From the NCBI RefSeq assembly GCF_001522545.3, contig NC_031792.1, positions 2,191,500-2,255,499 of the forward strand: 64,000 bases of DNA, written 5' to 3'. Positions 12,201 to 31,718 of this stretch are shown one piece after another. The position numbers and the translations under genes were made by a program. The DNA is from Parus major (taxonomy: Eukaryota > Chordata > Aves > Passeriformes > Paridae). The first letter of the stretch is position 1, and each line of letters begins with the position of its first letter. The notes under the pieces are model-generated. The model worked only from the letters and a program-made list of their open reading frames with translations. It was not told the DNA's origin and did no database searches.

Positions 12201-14219
12201 GTGCAGGGACAGCACCACAAGGCAGTTTTGCTGCTTTGATTTCCTTTTCCACCTCTTTCTTCCCCCTGAGCGCTTTCCCTCCCTCCTCCAAGGCGCAGCT
12301 GGATCACAGCAGGCACTTTTCATTCCCTGTTAATGAAAAACTCCTGCACTTTGTCCCTTGAAACAGAGCCACGTTCTCCACGTGGTGCTGGGGAAGGGCT
12401 CTGGCTGAGGTTACGGGAGAGGAGAAGGGATGGAGTGGCTCCCGTCCTACACGTGGTTCCAGGGCTGAGCTGAGGGAATCAGAGCCTGGCTGGAGCCCTC
12501 GGTGCCAGGGAATGGGAATCCATCCCCTTCCCACCTTCCCCAGCCCCATCCTTGCTGTGATGAGCACAGCAGGCACGGAGCAGCCCCCACGCTCCCAAAA
12601 TCCTGGCTCAGGGACTGTGCAGTGGTGTTCTGGAGCTGGACAATGGGGCCATTCCTTCCTCAGCTCCTGGGAGCACTGGGCTTGGGGGGAGCAGCTTTTG
12701 GGCAGGGCCAGGGAATCCCAGATGGACCCAAAAGCAGATTCAGGAGTGTCCCTGGGAAAGAGGGAATGGGAGCATTTTCCCTTCTGCCTCTGCTCTAAGC
12801 AAGCAAAGCCCAGTGCCCCGGGCTCTGCCTCCCCGCTGTGCTTAATGCCTCTTATCTCCAGCAAAAGGTCTCTCTTCCCTTGACAGGAGTGCCCTGACCC
12901 TTCCCTGGCTCCATCCCAGCCAGGAATTTGTGTTCTCTGGCGCTCCTGGCCCTGAGCTGTGAAGGGAATTCGATGTGATTTCTCCTGCAGCGCGAGGCGC
13001 CGCTCAATTAATCCTGGGCTGCAGAATTCCAAAGAGCTAAGAGGAAATTCCTCACCCTCCAGCAGCAGGAGGGATTCTCTCCAGCCTGGCACTTTCAGCT
13101 CCAAGTCTGCCTGGCTTGGAAGTGCTTGGCAGGGCAGCCACGAGCAGGAGCATCCTGTTTTGTCCTTAATCAATCCCTGAGCTCCTGCCACGGAGCTTTA
13201 GGCAAACAAAGGAGATTTCCCACTGGCAGCTCTGTCTGATTCCAGCTCTTGAGCCTCTTTGCTGTCTCCTTTCATGCTTTTTCTGCTTCCCTGAGTCACC
13301 AGCTGATGGGGGAGCCCACTGGTTTTATTCTGCAGAGAGACACATCCCAAACTCCAGAGTCACGGCTCGAGCCAAACCTCTCAGCCTCTGGAATATTTGA
13401 CATTCCGAGTTTAGGCCTTTCACGAGGGAGGGTTGGCAGCTCTGGGATTTGAGTCTCCGTATTTTGGGGTGGCTCTTCAAAAGGTGCTGCTGATTTCTCT
13501 CACCTGCCACAGAAAGGGAAGGCAGAACTGGGCTGGAAGGAAGAAAAATATTCCCAGCTCTGGAGGCTTCTGAGCTTTTGCATTCCTGCTTTCCCCACCT
13601 CCTTGAAGGGGGGAGGGCGAGTGAGGGGAGCAGGAAACTCTCAGACAGCTGTGATTTTTCACCAGAACCCGACAAAATGCCTGAGTTTGGCAGCTGTGCT
13701 TTGAGGTGGCTCATTAAAATGACACAGCAGCTCTGCAGGGCTGCAGGGGAGCAGGGAGAGCCTGGAGAACAGGGCTGGGGGAAGCCCCTGCTCCGAAAGA
13801 GAGACAAAAAATCCAACAAACAAATCTTTGGAAAGACTGTCTGGAGATACGAGAAATATTCCTGCAAAGCCTGATACTGGGCCCAGCTGGAGCTGCTGTG
13901 CTTTTCCCCCAGTGCTGTGGGAGCAGGGTAAAGGGTCACCTGGAAGAGTTTGGTGTTTCCTTTGCTGGCCTCGTGCTTCTCCTGCTTTATCTGAGGCCAG
14001 GCGAGGAAGGGATTATTTATTTGATTCTGCTCTGCTCCATCCCCCAGACGCCACATCAGCAGCAAACTGCAGGATGACCTCAATGAGGAACAGATTGTCC
14101 CTTGGCCTGCCTCCATCTCACTGCCTGTGGGGACATCAGCCTTCAGCTGGGGAGAGATGAGGGACTCTGGGCTGATTCCAGGAGCCACGAGTTGGGATAA
14201 CGTCACCAGGAGCTGCAGG

Positions 14220-14446
14220 AGGGTTTGGGAATGGGAGCAGGGTTTGGGATTACAGCAGGGTTTGGGAGCTGCAGAAGGTTTTGGGAATTACAGTGGGGTT
14301 TGGGAGCAGCAGCAGAGTTTGGGAGAAGGATCAGAGTTTGTAAAGTGCAGAAGGGTTTGGGAACTGTAGCAGGGTTTGGGATTTACAGCAGGGCTTGGGA
14401 ATTACAGCAGGATTTGGGATTTACAGCAGGGTTTGGGAGCTGAAGA
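14220..14446. repeat. 19-bp minisatellite (GGGTTTGGGATTTACAGCA)n
   Basis: About twelve tandem units of 18-20 bp. Each begins GGGTTTGGGA, followed by a variable 8-9 bp ending CAGCA, CAGAA or similar. Divergence between units points to an old array. The G-triplets spaced by T runs (GGGTTTGGG) resemble G-quadruplex-compatible words. The 80-codon open frame through it reads as a Gly/Leu/Glu repeat and is not considered real. Confidence 0.88.
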
Positions 14447-15225
14447 GGGCACAGGAGGGATTTTATTCCACCACCTCAATGTGATCCCCCCTGGCATCAC
14501 GCAGCAAAGATTTCCATGGAGGATTGGAGCTGTTCCTGGGAGAAGCTGCGCCTGCCCTGGCTCTGTGTTTTATATTTATATTTAGATTTTAGATATTAGA
14601 TTTATATTTATGCAGCCACCAATGAGGTGACAGCACTGAGCAGGGCCCCAGGCTCAGGCTCAGTTAGCTCAGGCTCTGTCCATCTGTCTCTCTGTCTGTC
14701 TGTCTGCAGGGTGCTCACAGCCTGGCTGGGAATCCCTGCTCGGGCTGATCCCAGTGTGGATGGCCAGAGCCACATCCTGTCCCCTGTGCCCACAGGGTAA
14801 TCTCTCCATATCTGATTCCAGGGCTGCAGAGATCAAACCCTACTTTGGTGTAAAATCTGCCCCAGAAGGACAATCCCAGGAGAATTTATTCCATTTATTC
14901 CATTAAATCAGAGGCTCTGCTGTGCCACTGTGGCAGTCTGGGTCTGGTGTGTACCAGCTCCCAGTCACCTACTTCCCAATTCCCAGCTATTTCCCAATTT
15001 CCAGCTCACTCATTCATTCCAAGGCCCCCATCTCATTCCTTCCAGCTTGAATCAGGCTGGGATTTAGGGGATGCTGATGCTCTGCCCACGTCCTCGATTC
15101 CAGGAAATGGTTCTGGGAGGTTTGGCTGGAGGAACTTTAAATCAGAGACGGGATGGAAATAATGGAGATTCTGTCCTGGTCATCTCCAGCTCTTTGTTTC
15201 AAGCTGATCCCAATGATTTAATGAG

Positions 15226-15308
15226 AATAAAATATAAAATATAAAATATAAAATATAAAATATAAAATATAAAATATAAAATATAAAATATAAAATAAAA
15301 ATATAAAA
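15226..15308. repeat. 7-bp AT-rich satellite (ATAAAAT)n
   Basis: About eleven uninterrupted copies of a 7-mer ATAAAAT unit, breaking into longer A runs at the right end. This is pure low-complexity DNA, and the Tyr/Phe/Ile frame on the minus strand is an artefact of the repeat. Confidence 0.9.
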
Positions 15309-16599
15309 TCAAATCAAATCTATAATTTACAAAATTGTTTCCAATAAGTTTTAAGACCCCATTGACACAAATGCTGTCCCCAGGCACCCATCTGTCCATA
15401 AAGAAACTAAATTGACATTTTAATTAACTTGTGTTTATTTTCTTTTTATTTTTTAAATAAAAAAATTTGTTTTTTTATTAATAAAGCTGTTTGACTCAGT
15501 GGCTGCTGAATCCTGCCTTAATGTTCAGGAAAGCACAGGAAATATTTCCAGCTAAATCTGCCAGAAAAATATTTGCATTTTCCTCCAGGCTGATTTTCGA
15601 ACATAAATTATTGGGGATGGGGGTTTGGGAAGGGGGTTGCTGCTTCCCAGTGAGTTTCCAGAAAATAGATCTTTTCCTGAAATTCAGGCCACTGCAGATG
15701 CTCAAATGCCAAATGATTTTCAAGCACCAGAAAATGTTGGAATTGCAAGAATAAAACATATGGCACTTCAGAGGAAGATGGGAAGGGAAAAGCACAATTG
15801 TAAAGCTGAGGGGTGTTTTATTATTCAGAATGAAAATACTTTCTTTTCGCTAAAGGCAGCCAGAATTTTAAGCAAACCTGGTTATTTTCTGGAATTGATT
15901 TTTTTTTTTTTCCCCTCAAAGACAAACAACATTATTGATTATGATTATGTGGACTGTGGATGGATTGGGTCAATTATTGCATCACTTAGGTGAAAAAGAA
16001 AAGACCTTCAGGAACTTATTTTATGTACAAGTGGTGGAAAATGGAAACTACAAATGAGATTTTTCCAGTTTAAGGCAAAAATAGTCCCCACTGTGTCTGT
16101 CTGTCTCTGACAGCAGATTTGGAACAGTTCTGCCCTTACAAACAGGGAGGTGGAGAAAATCCCCAAATCCTTCATTTTCTTTTTCTTGCTTCACTGCAGA
16201 CAGGAAAATTTGGGAATGGGTTGGGGGGGAAATGTCAGGGCTGTGCTGTCTGGGCTGTCCTGAGCTCCCACAAATTCCTGCTTGGCTGAGGATCCCCCAA
16301 AGCTCCCAGGACCTTGGGCTGGAAGGTCCTGTGGCTCCCCTGGCATTATTTTCACCATTTACCCCACAAAACCATCCCCATTTGGCTGCCTTGTCCTGGG
16401 AAATGTGTGTCACAATAAAATGGGATTCAGAGTTTTGGGGAAGAGGAGTTTCCCTGCCCCTTTCTGCTGTGCCCCTTTGAGCACAGCACCTCATTAACCT
16501 TGCTTGATTCTTTGTGTTTTTATCGCTCATAAACCTCTTCTGATCCCCCTCTCCTGCTCCTCTCCTGTTCTGTGGGCCGTGATTCTTCTCCAAATGTCC

Positions 16600-16870
16600 A
16601 TTTTATAAATCACTTTAATTAGTTTTAGATCATCCTGCTGTATTTATAGCACTTGATTTAGGGTTCACATTGCTTCCGTTACATCTTCTATATTGCTTTG
16701 ATTTTATTTATGGTGTTTCTGGTGCATTTGCATTGCTTTCCTTAGATGGATATCATTTTGGCTGGATTTACAGTGTATTTCTCCTGTTAGATTTATATCA
16801 CTTTAATTAGATTTATATCCTTTTAGAATTTGAGGGCTTCACTGAGATTTATAATATCTCTCACACCAGG
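16600..16870. repeat. AT-rich degenerate repeat region
   Basis: The stretch uses the words ATTTATATCACTTTAATTAG, GATTTATATCCTTTTAGA, ATTGCTTT and GATTTA repeatedly at irregular spacing, and is markedly more AT-rich than its flanks. It may be an old tandem array or an unrecognised mobile-element remnant. I cannot define a unit. Confidence 0.35.
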
Positions 16871-17136
16871 CTTGCCTTGCACAGAAAATTCACATCCTTT
16901 TTGTTTTAAAGGATATTAACTCCACGCTGGCATCGCTTTATCTGCTCTTTGGTCAGCCTCCCAATTAAAAATTCACCATTTGGAGATTTTTTTTTCCCCT
17001 TTTTAATTCCCACAGGAATCATTCTGGTTTACATTAACCTCTCCCAGGCCAGCAGCAGCAGGGATGTGCTGGAGAGTATCTCCCAGCCTGGATTCCTCAG
17101 GAGTGGAGGGACACTTGGAGAGGCACCACTTTTATT

Positions 17137-17185
17137 CATGGAATGGTTTGGGTTGGAAGAGACATGAAAGCTCCTTCCCCTGTCC
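17137..17185 (-). mobile_element. short CR1-like tail fragment, antisense
   Basis: The words tcatggaatggtttgggttg and gaagagacatgaaagctcct match the start of an antisense CR1 3' end for about 45 bp, and then the similarity stops. This is a tiny relic, so confidence is modest. Confidence 0.55.
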
Positions 17186-17522
17186 CTGGGGGCTGTTATT
17201 TCAGATGTTCCCAGCAGGATATTTGGTTCCTTTCATGGGAATATGTGATCCAGGGCTCAGAGCAGCTGCTGCTCCCAGACCTCGCTCGTTTTAATCTCCA
17301 AACACGCTGAGGGCACGAGCTGATGGACTTTAATTAGCGCTGACCTCCGTGATTGCTTCATTCCCAAAGTACAGCACGGAGCTTTCTGTGTGTGCCCAGG
17401 GGTTTCCACTCACCCAGCTGTGGGGCTGAGCTATGGGAGACACCTGCAGAGCATTCCAAACCTTTTCCATCCCTGGAAATGGCTGGAAGGATTTCCCTCT
17501 GCCCCCTGAGTGCAGCTCTCGT

Positions 17523-17665
17523 AGGATCCCATAATGGTTTGGGTTGCAAGGGACATTAAAACTCATTTTGTCCCATGAGCAGGAACATTTCCACTAAATC
17601 TGGCTGCTCCAAACCCTGGCTTTGAACACTTTCAGGGATGGGGGCAGCTTCAGAAAGACTTTTTT
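17523..17665 (-). mobile_element. CR1 LINE 3'-end fragment, antisense
   Basis: The antisense CR1 landmarks are present in order: ggatcccataatggtttggg, ttgcaagggacattaaaact, a tcccatgagcaggaacattt segment, ggctgctccaaaccctggct and tgaacactttcagggatgg. The copy is diverged and truncated. Confidence 0.8.
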
Positions 17666-20577
17666 CAGTGGGTTTGAATGGCATTCCTGTATTTCTGCAG
17701 CATTTGAGAGCCACACAGGCCAAGAGCTGAGCCCAGGAAAGGAAAAGAAAAGATTATTTCATCTCCCAACGTCTTCATCATGCCCTGTCCCCCTTTTTCT
17801 CTGTCTGACCTCCCCCTCTTTGTGTTTCTTCCCTCTGTGAACAGGACAGAGGCAGGAGGGAGGGGAGGAATGTGCTGCAGAGATCCTGCTGCTGGAAGTT
17901 GGATCCAGATGTTAAGGGAAGGAGCAGGGCTGTGTGAGCAGGACAGAAAAGGGCTGGAGCAGGGAAATAAACACAAAGGGAATGGGAATTCAGCTCCTCA
18001 GGTACAAATTCTGCCCTCAGCAGAGGACAGGGGAGCAAAAGGGGCACCTGCACAAATCTCCAGTGCATCCACAGAGGAGCTTTTACTCATGTAAGGAGGA
18101 GTGCTGACCATGAGGGAGATTTTTCCAGTCATTTCCTTGTACTTCCCAAATCCACACCATCAGTGGGAATTCTGAAGTGTCTCCTGGCAGACCAGGCCCT
18201 TCCACATGATCCTTCCAGCTCCCATGGCCTTCCTAAGAAAGGGCAGCAGTTCAGATTTCTCTCTTGGGGCTCCGGGAGCCCTGTGAGGGATCCTCACCTG
18301 CACTGTGTGGTGTGGCTTCAGAATTATTACTTTGTGGCACTTCCCTCTTCCACCTGAACCAGGCAACACCAGGCTTGTGCTCTTGAGCCCCTTCTCATCC
18401 CTTGATCCAGGAGAAAAGGGGCAGAACTCCTCCTGTTCACCCCAAGAACTTCCCCCACTGCCGCCCTTCCCCTCCTGCCCTTCCCACCCTTCCCACAGCT
18501 GCATCACTGAGGGTGGAATCCCAATTAACGTGTGTCTAATCAGGACAGCATCTCTGGACGAGCATCTGCAGCAGCTTTAAAGCCCTCAATCAACTTCCCA
18601 GTGCTCTGCCACTGGGGCCTGCTCGTTTAATTACACCAGGCTGCTGCACCGCTCAACCCCTTAATTGCCCAGGACAGAGAATAGGGAGGTAACCAGGTCA
18701 GAGCCAGAAGATGCTGGGCATTGTTCTAAGCCACTAAAGCTGTTTTTCACCCCCATTCAGAAGCTTGGTTTATGTAATTGCCAAGGAAAGGAGGGCATTG
18801 AGGAGGGGCAGCAGGGAGCACTCCGAAGGGATGCGGAATCGCTTTTAATTAATGAGGAGTGACTCGCAGCCTGATTCCTTTCTGCTACAGTAAGATCTCC
18901 ACCGAACACCACAACACAAATCCTTTCCCAGGGCTTCAGATCAAGCCATAGGTCCTTGGTTGTAATATTCCTGATAATAGCTGGGATTTAGTCTACAAGT
19001 TGGGGGAGCAGGAGAGCGAAAAAAAAATCCAATTAACTCTCCCTGAGCTCTTTTAGTTCTGTAGTGCTGGGAACAATAGCAAATAGCTGGGTTTTGTGTG
19101 TTCAGCTCCCCAAAATACTTGCCCTGATTGAATTCTTCAGAAAGCACTGATGGTTCTTTCGTGTAGCTTTAAAAGTGGCTTGGCACCAAAAATGAAGGGT
19201 GGGAGATTAAAGAGCTCGAGGCCGAACGTTTGGGTCTGACCCCTGACCTCAGTTACACCAGTTTGAGTTGGGATTAGCACCAGAGTAAACAAAAAGGGAA
19301 ACTGGGGCACTGAGCAGGCAGTACAAGCTTGTCCTTGGTGGATTTTCATTTGGGAGACTTTGGATCTTTCAGGCTGTTCTGGACAATGGCTGAGCACAAC
19401 CAAAAGTCTGGGTTTTCTCCACCTTGGCTTCACATTCCTGCCCTGAGCTCCATTTGTTCAAGCAGGTCCCAGAGTGCTGGAATTGAGCTCTCCTCAGTGC
19501 GGGCAGGGAAATAAACCTGCTGGGGCCAGGGCAGGGGACAGAAAACCGTGGTGATCCACAGGCAAAACCCCCTCCATTCATCTCCATCCTGCTTCCCAGC
19601 TCCAGCAGGGACAGGATTTTGCTGCTTCCCAAGTTTGTGGGGGCTCCTGGCATGTTCTGAGCGAGCAGAACCCGGTGTTAAACATCTGGCACTGCCAAAC
19701 CGGGGGGGTGCAGCAGCTTTGGTGCTGCTCCATCCCTCTCCTCCATGCCCTGACCAAGCCTGGGTGCTGTGCACAGCTCATTAGACACAGCCTAATTAAT
19801 CACCTCGCAGGGGGAGTGTTTAGGCTGGGTGTTTAAGTCTCGTTGTTGCTCTTAGGGTACAGCACAGAGCTCCTGACCAGCTGTGTCCCTTCCCTGAGAG
19901 CCGGGGAGCTCCTGCCCGGAATTTCTGCCCACGATGCCCGAGGCAAAGGCAGCCTGGAATGGCAAAGAGGCCTTTGTGAAGAGGCAGAGGCAGTTTGGAG
20001 GATCTGGAGCTTCTGGGGAAGCAGTGAGGTGGTTGATTCAGCACTCTGAGGGGAACCAGAGGGCTGGAGCTGTTTGTGCAGCAGCAGAGCTGAGATCAGC
20101 TGTGAGCTGGCAGAGCTGTGGGGCTGCCTGAGATCCCCCTATAGCCACCCCAGATGGGCAGGGCAGGGCATGGCAGAGGCATTTTTGCCTTTTTCTTCCC
20201 CATTTTTCAGCCTCCCCCAGCCCAGAGTCACCCAGATTATTTCTCAGAATAAGCAGCTGGTTCACAACAAACATCCTCCTCCTTTGATGTGCTGTTGTGG
20301 TGGTTGGGATACTTTGGTTTCATGCTCGTAATAAAGGAAACCAGCCACAGAGCTTTACTGTAAGCTGCTGAGAAAGTGGCAGTAATTATTGCTCTCTCCT
20401 CCACGGGAGGGGAAATTTGGATGTTAATGGCCTCTGGATGTTAATGGCTGATTACTCACTTTGGGGTGAAACAGCAAAGGGAAAGGGCCTTCACTTTCTT
20501 TGCTCTTAAAAGTTTCTGTGCTCAGGATGCTGGGCATCCTGACTGCATGAAAGAGATTTGGATAAAGAGGGGAAAGA

Positions 20578-20632
20578 ATTATTTATTTTATTTGGTTTTA
20601 TTTTGTTTTATTTTTATTTTTATTTTATTTTG
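20578..20632. repeat. (TTTTA)n low-complexity tract
   Basis: A run of ATTTT/GTTTT pentamer-like words, with no further structure. Confidence 0.75.
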
Positions 20633-22684
20633 TGGAGGGGTACAATAGCACACATGTCAGAAGCATTCCTGGAATGGGTGGAGGGAGAAGATGCTGCAGG
20701 TATTTCTGCATCACCCCTGGCAGCATTCACACAACAGCAAGTGTGTGGCAAGCGGTGAAGACGAGGTGGCTACAAACATTTTGGTTTGCCTGGAAAATTT
20801 GCATGCAGGGAAGGCTCTTGCACCTCTCACACTCTGTTTTTCCCTCGCTTGCCAGGGCTCTGAGCAAGTCTTTGAGGCCATTCTTAGTGGGCATTGATCC
20901 CTTTGTGGTTTCCCAAGGTGCCAGCGTGACACGGAGCCTCTGTGAGGAAAGCTCTGAGGTGAGGAAGAGGCAGAGGTGAGGAAGATTTTGGTTTTCCCCA
21001 GGGATGACAGAGGCACCAAGGCAAGCCCTGTGTCAGACTGCACTTCCCTACTCCCACGCTCTGGAACTTCACAGCAAAGCTCAGCTGGGATTTTAGCAGC
21101 ACATTTTTTCCCCTTAACCTCATGGCTGAGGTATTTTAATGGAAGTTTTCTCCCGGCAAAAAAGCTGCAATGTGCTCACATACCAGAAAATCTTAGCCCA
21201 GATCATTAACACTCGGTCAGACTGATCCTGCAAGGGGTACATTGAGCTGTGGGGAATGTTTCACCTTCCCTGGGCTTCAGAAAAGGTTCCATCCCTGCAG
21301 CTGCCCCACGGCAGCAAACAGCAAAGGTAGAAAAGCTGCTGGACATCAGTAAAGCGTTGGTTTGGCCACTCAGACCTGTCCCAAAGTCTTGGAGCTGCAC
21401 TTGCTCAGGAATTCTCTTCACCATCACATACTGACCACTCTTTCCCTTGGCAGCCTCCAGCCCTTTCGAATCTCAGCAAAGCTGTCCCTCCTGTGCTCCC
21501 TGATTGTTTTTCTTCTCCCATACAGCTCCTTGCTCTTTAATTCTGTTCCCTGGCAGTATTTTTAATCCCCTTGCAGTATTTCTTATCTGCGTGTCCATTC
21601 ATTTCTGGGACTGGGATCAAACTCACCGTTCCTAGGTCAGAATTGCAATCTGCAGGAGCATTCCAGCATTCCTGGCAAGCTGCTGAGCCTCGGGAAGAGC
21701 TCCCTGAGCCAAACTGCTGATTTCCTCTGCTCTAGGAGCTACCAGGAGGAAAAGAACAGCACGTACTCCAAGGCAGCTTGGCTGCAGCAGCACAGAGAGG
21801 GACGGTCCTGAATCACCTCTCACACCCCAGGATCCAGGGCTCAGATAAAACCTGAGTTAACCCCGGCGCCACAGGGATGTGCAGTCCAGATTTGGGATGA
21901 GAAGAACACTCTGGACTGGAAGCCGTCTAAGGGTTGTTTGTGCTCTTCCCTCCAGCCCCTGCTGGGATCCTCCTGTTTTTTTGCATAATCTCCTCTGAAT
22001 AAATTCAGTGTGTGAGTGGGGCCTTCTCCTTTTGCAGCTTTTGTCATGAGGATCTTTCTGTGCCTTCCTACCTTGTGGGCCCTCCCTCTCTTTTTGTATC
22101 CGAGCTGAGCCTTTGCTTTCCTCCCTTGTTTCTGCCTCTTAACTTTTCCTTCTCTTATTTTTAGCACTGCTGTTGTCCTGAGAAACATTTCAAGGAGTCA
22201 ATTTTGCTTGAGGGGAGCTGTGAAAATTTAGGGTTAAAGCTTATGTGAGGTCACAAAAAGCACTATTTGGACAAGAGTGATCTCCCTGCCTGGAAGCGTG
22301 GCTTTAAATGGTTGTTTCCATTTATTTCTGTGCTCCTCCTCACAAAGCTCTTTCTCTGAGGCCCTGATCCTGCTGCCACAGTGACCTTTGTGTTTGCAGA
22401 GACCTTTTGAAATCAAAGGGGCCCTTCAGCAGCATCTGCCCATCTGGAAATGATCACAGAACCGGGAAGGTGAAGGGCAGATTGGGGGTGTTTGGAGAGT
22501 GAGCTGCAGGCTCTGAGGTAACACAGGTCCCTCATTTCTGGGAGAGAGGCTTTGAAGGTGTCCCAGTTACATCCTCAGAGGCAGGGATGCCTCCAGAGTG
22601 GCTCACACCAGACCTGTGGCACTGGGACCCTGAGGAATCACATCAATATCATCTGATTCACAGCAAGAACACATTCAGAAAACT

Positions 22685-22857
22685 CTGAGCGTATTTCATT
22701 GTGGCTGCCCCATCCCTGGAGGTGTTCAAGGCTGGCTTGGATGGAGCTCTGAGCAACCTGGGCCACTGGAAGGTGTCCTTAAGATGAGGGTGGAACTTTA
22801 TGTGATCTTTAAGGCCCCTTCCAACCCAAACCATTCCATGATTCCATGATTTGAGCT
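22685..22857 (+). mobile_element. CR1 LINE 3' end, sense
   Basis: This is a sense CR1 tail with a recognisable terminus. It reads gtggctgccccatccctgga, ggtgttcaaggctggcttgg, gagcaacctgggccactgga and gatctttaaggccccttcca, and ends in acccaaaccattccatgatt followed by a second ccatgatt. The terminal repeat of an 8-bp word is the usual CR1 3' signature. It ends about 150 bp before the 33-bp minisatellite upstream of OAF. Confidence 0.88.
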
Positions 22858-23005
22858 GGGCTTTGCCTGGACGCTGCCCTCCCTTTCTCCTTTCCAGCTG
22901 CACTTTGCAGCCAGCTGGGGACCCAGGGCAAAAAACACAGAATGAGGAATGAGGGAGAGCCACGGAGCAGGCAGGAGCAGAACCTCTCTCCAGGCTGCAG
23001 GAGAT

Positions 23006-23423
23006 GGATCTGTGTGTGAGGGGTGGGGTTCTGGATGATGGATCCACGGGGTTGGGGCTCTGGATGATGGATCCATGCACACAGCAGAGACTCTGGGTGA
23101 TGGATCCATGCACACAGCCGGGGTTCAGGATGATGGATCCATGCACACAGCCAGGGCTCTGGATGATGGATCCATGCACACAGCAGAGGCTCGGGATGAT
23201 GGATCCATGCACACAGCCGGAGTTCAGGATGATGGATCCATGCACACAGCCGGGGCTCTGGATGACGGATCCATGCACACAGCCGGGGCTCTGGGTGATG
23301 GATCCATGCACACAGCCGGAGTTCAGGATGATGGATCCATGCACACAGCCGGGGCTCTGGGTGATGGATCCATGCACACAGCCGGGGTTCAGGATGACGG
23401 ATCCATGCACACAGCCGGGGCTC
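23006..23423. repeat. 33-bp minisatellite immediately upstream of OAF exon 1
   Basis: About twelve head-to-tail units of 33 bp. Each contains ATGGATCCATGCACACAGCC followed by GGGGCTCTGG, GGAGTTCAGG or a variant, then GTGATGG or ATGACGG. The first two units are diverged (CCACGGGGTTGG instead of CCATGCACACAG). Because 33 is a multiple of three, stop-free frames run through the array on both strands (for example MDPCTQPGLW and MHTAGALDDGS on plus, GCVHGSIIQSP on minus). They continue across the N gap as spurious open frames of over 350 codons. Each full unit carries the 10-bp palindrome ATGGATCCAT. The array stops at the GC-rich bases bordering the gap, close to where the OAF promoter and first exon must be. 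Confidence 0.93.
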
Positions 23424-23448
23424 GGCCGCCGCTCGCCGCTCCCCGCCC

Positions 23449-23773
23449 NNNNNNNNNNNNNNNNNNNNNNNNNNNNNNNNNNNNNNNNNNNNNNNNNNNN
23501 NNNNNNNNNNNNNNNNNNNNNNNNNNNNNNNNNNNNNNNNNNNNNNNNNNNNNNNNNNNNNNNNNNNNNNNNNNNNNNNNNNNNNNNNNNNNNNNNNNNN
23601 NNNNNNNNNNNNNNNNNNNNNNNNNNNNNNNNNNNNNNNNNNNNNNNNNNNNNNNNNNNNNNNNNNNNNNNNNNNNNNNNNNNNNNNNNNNNNNNNNNNN
23701 NNNNNNNNNNNNNNNNNNNNNNNNNNNNNNNNNNNNNNNNNNNNNNNNNNNNNNNNNNNNNNNNNNNNNNNNN
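23449..23773. other. assembly gap (325 N)
   Basis: 325 undetermined bases. The left border is very GC-rich (ggctcggccgccgctcgccg) and the right border is inside OAF exon 1. The gap therefore probably holds a GC-rich stretch with the OAF transcription start, start codon and signal peptide. The true length may differ from the number of N. Confidence 0.97.
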
Positions 23774-30307
<6,534 letters not shown>

Positions 30308-30688
30308 TGACCACCCCTCCTGCTTGAGGGGTTTGGTGTGAAACTGAGTTCATCAGCGGTATTGATCCTGTTCTAGGAAAGCACTTGAGATTTCGTTGAG
30401 TCTCGTTTGTGTCATGATTTAGTTCAGCCTCATTTGTGTCAGGAGTGGCTGTGAAAATCCCGGCCCAAATGAAGCCAGTGCTGATCTGGGACCATTTATC
30501 AGGACAAAACATGGAGAAACCACCACAGGCAGTGGTAAAACGTGGTGGTTTCAGTATCAACAGGTTATTTTAAAGTGCCTCTCACCCAGGCAGGGTGCAG
30601 GTGCACATCTGTTCTCACATCTGGTGCTGGCACCACATCACAATGTGCTGTAAGGAACAAGATGCACCCAGGATTGAAGTTCTGATGA

Positions 30689-30955
<267 letters not shown>

Positions 30956-31099
30956 TGACTGTTTTGGCTCTGAGGCACGTGTGTCACCCTGCAGCAGTGT
31001 GTGTTAGCAGATCTCTCTCCTCCTGCTGGCGCTCCCCCAGTGAACCTAATTTGGGATTTAACCTTTCACTTGCTCCACCGCCCAGAGGAAAGATGTTGG

Positions 31100-31718
<619 letters not shown>

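Larger units (their letters stand above)
1..14219. other. intergenic DNA upstream of OAF, part 1 (no gene recognised)
   Basis: I see no exon of any gene I recognise on either strand. Open frames of 60-295 codons occur throughout, but they lack family motifs, are low complexity or overlap each other on both strands, as expected in moderately GC-rich DNA. In human the neighbour upstream of OAF is TRIM29, transcribed toward the other side. I looked for its B-box and coiled-coil peptides in the translated frames and found none, so TRIM29 would have to lie further upstream if present. The recognisable contents are antisense CR1 fragments near 0.84-1.10 kb and 9.07-9.26 kb, a 14-bp tandem repeat at 4.43 kb, a short GT run at 3.72 kb, a purine-rich tract at 5.5-5.77 kb and A/T-rich low-complexity DNA near 8.37-8.44 kb. 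The rest looks like unique non-coding sequence. Confidence 0.6.
14447..22684. other. intergenic DNA upstream of OAF, part 2 (no gene recognised)
   Basis: No exon recognised. The contents are a TCTG run near 14.68-14.71 kb, the 7-bp AT array at 15.23 kb, an AT-rich degenerate stretch at 16.60-16.87 kb, CR1 fragments at 17.14 and 17.52 kb and a T/A-rich low-complexity run at 20.58 kb. The remainder appears unique. Three perfect octamer words (ATTTGCAT) occur at 15571, 16726 and 20797. They lie in AT-rich surroundings and I give them no regulatory call. Confidence 0.6.

Noticed and set aside
12304..13191. Minus-strand open frame of 295 codons
   Set aside because: No recognisable domain, no splice-site logic or codon bias, and the opposite strand is also open. 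Likely a chance frame in GC-rich intergenic DNA.
13325..14206. Minus-strand open frame of 293 codons
   Set aside because: Ser/Leu/Gln-rich composition without family motifs. Ends beside the 19-bp minisatellite. No support for a gene.
1..22684. TRIM29 exons on the minus strand
   Set aside because: I looked for TRIM29 B-box and coiled-coil peptides in the translated frames and found none.
23006..23423. CRISPR-like regularly spaced repeat
   Set aside because: Units are contiguous without unique spacers and the context is an avian genome. It is a minisatellite.
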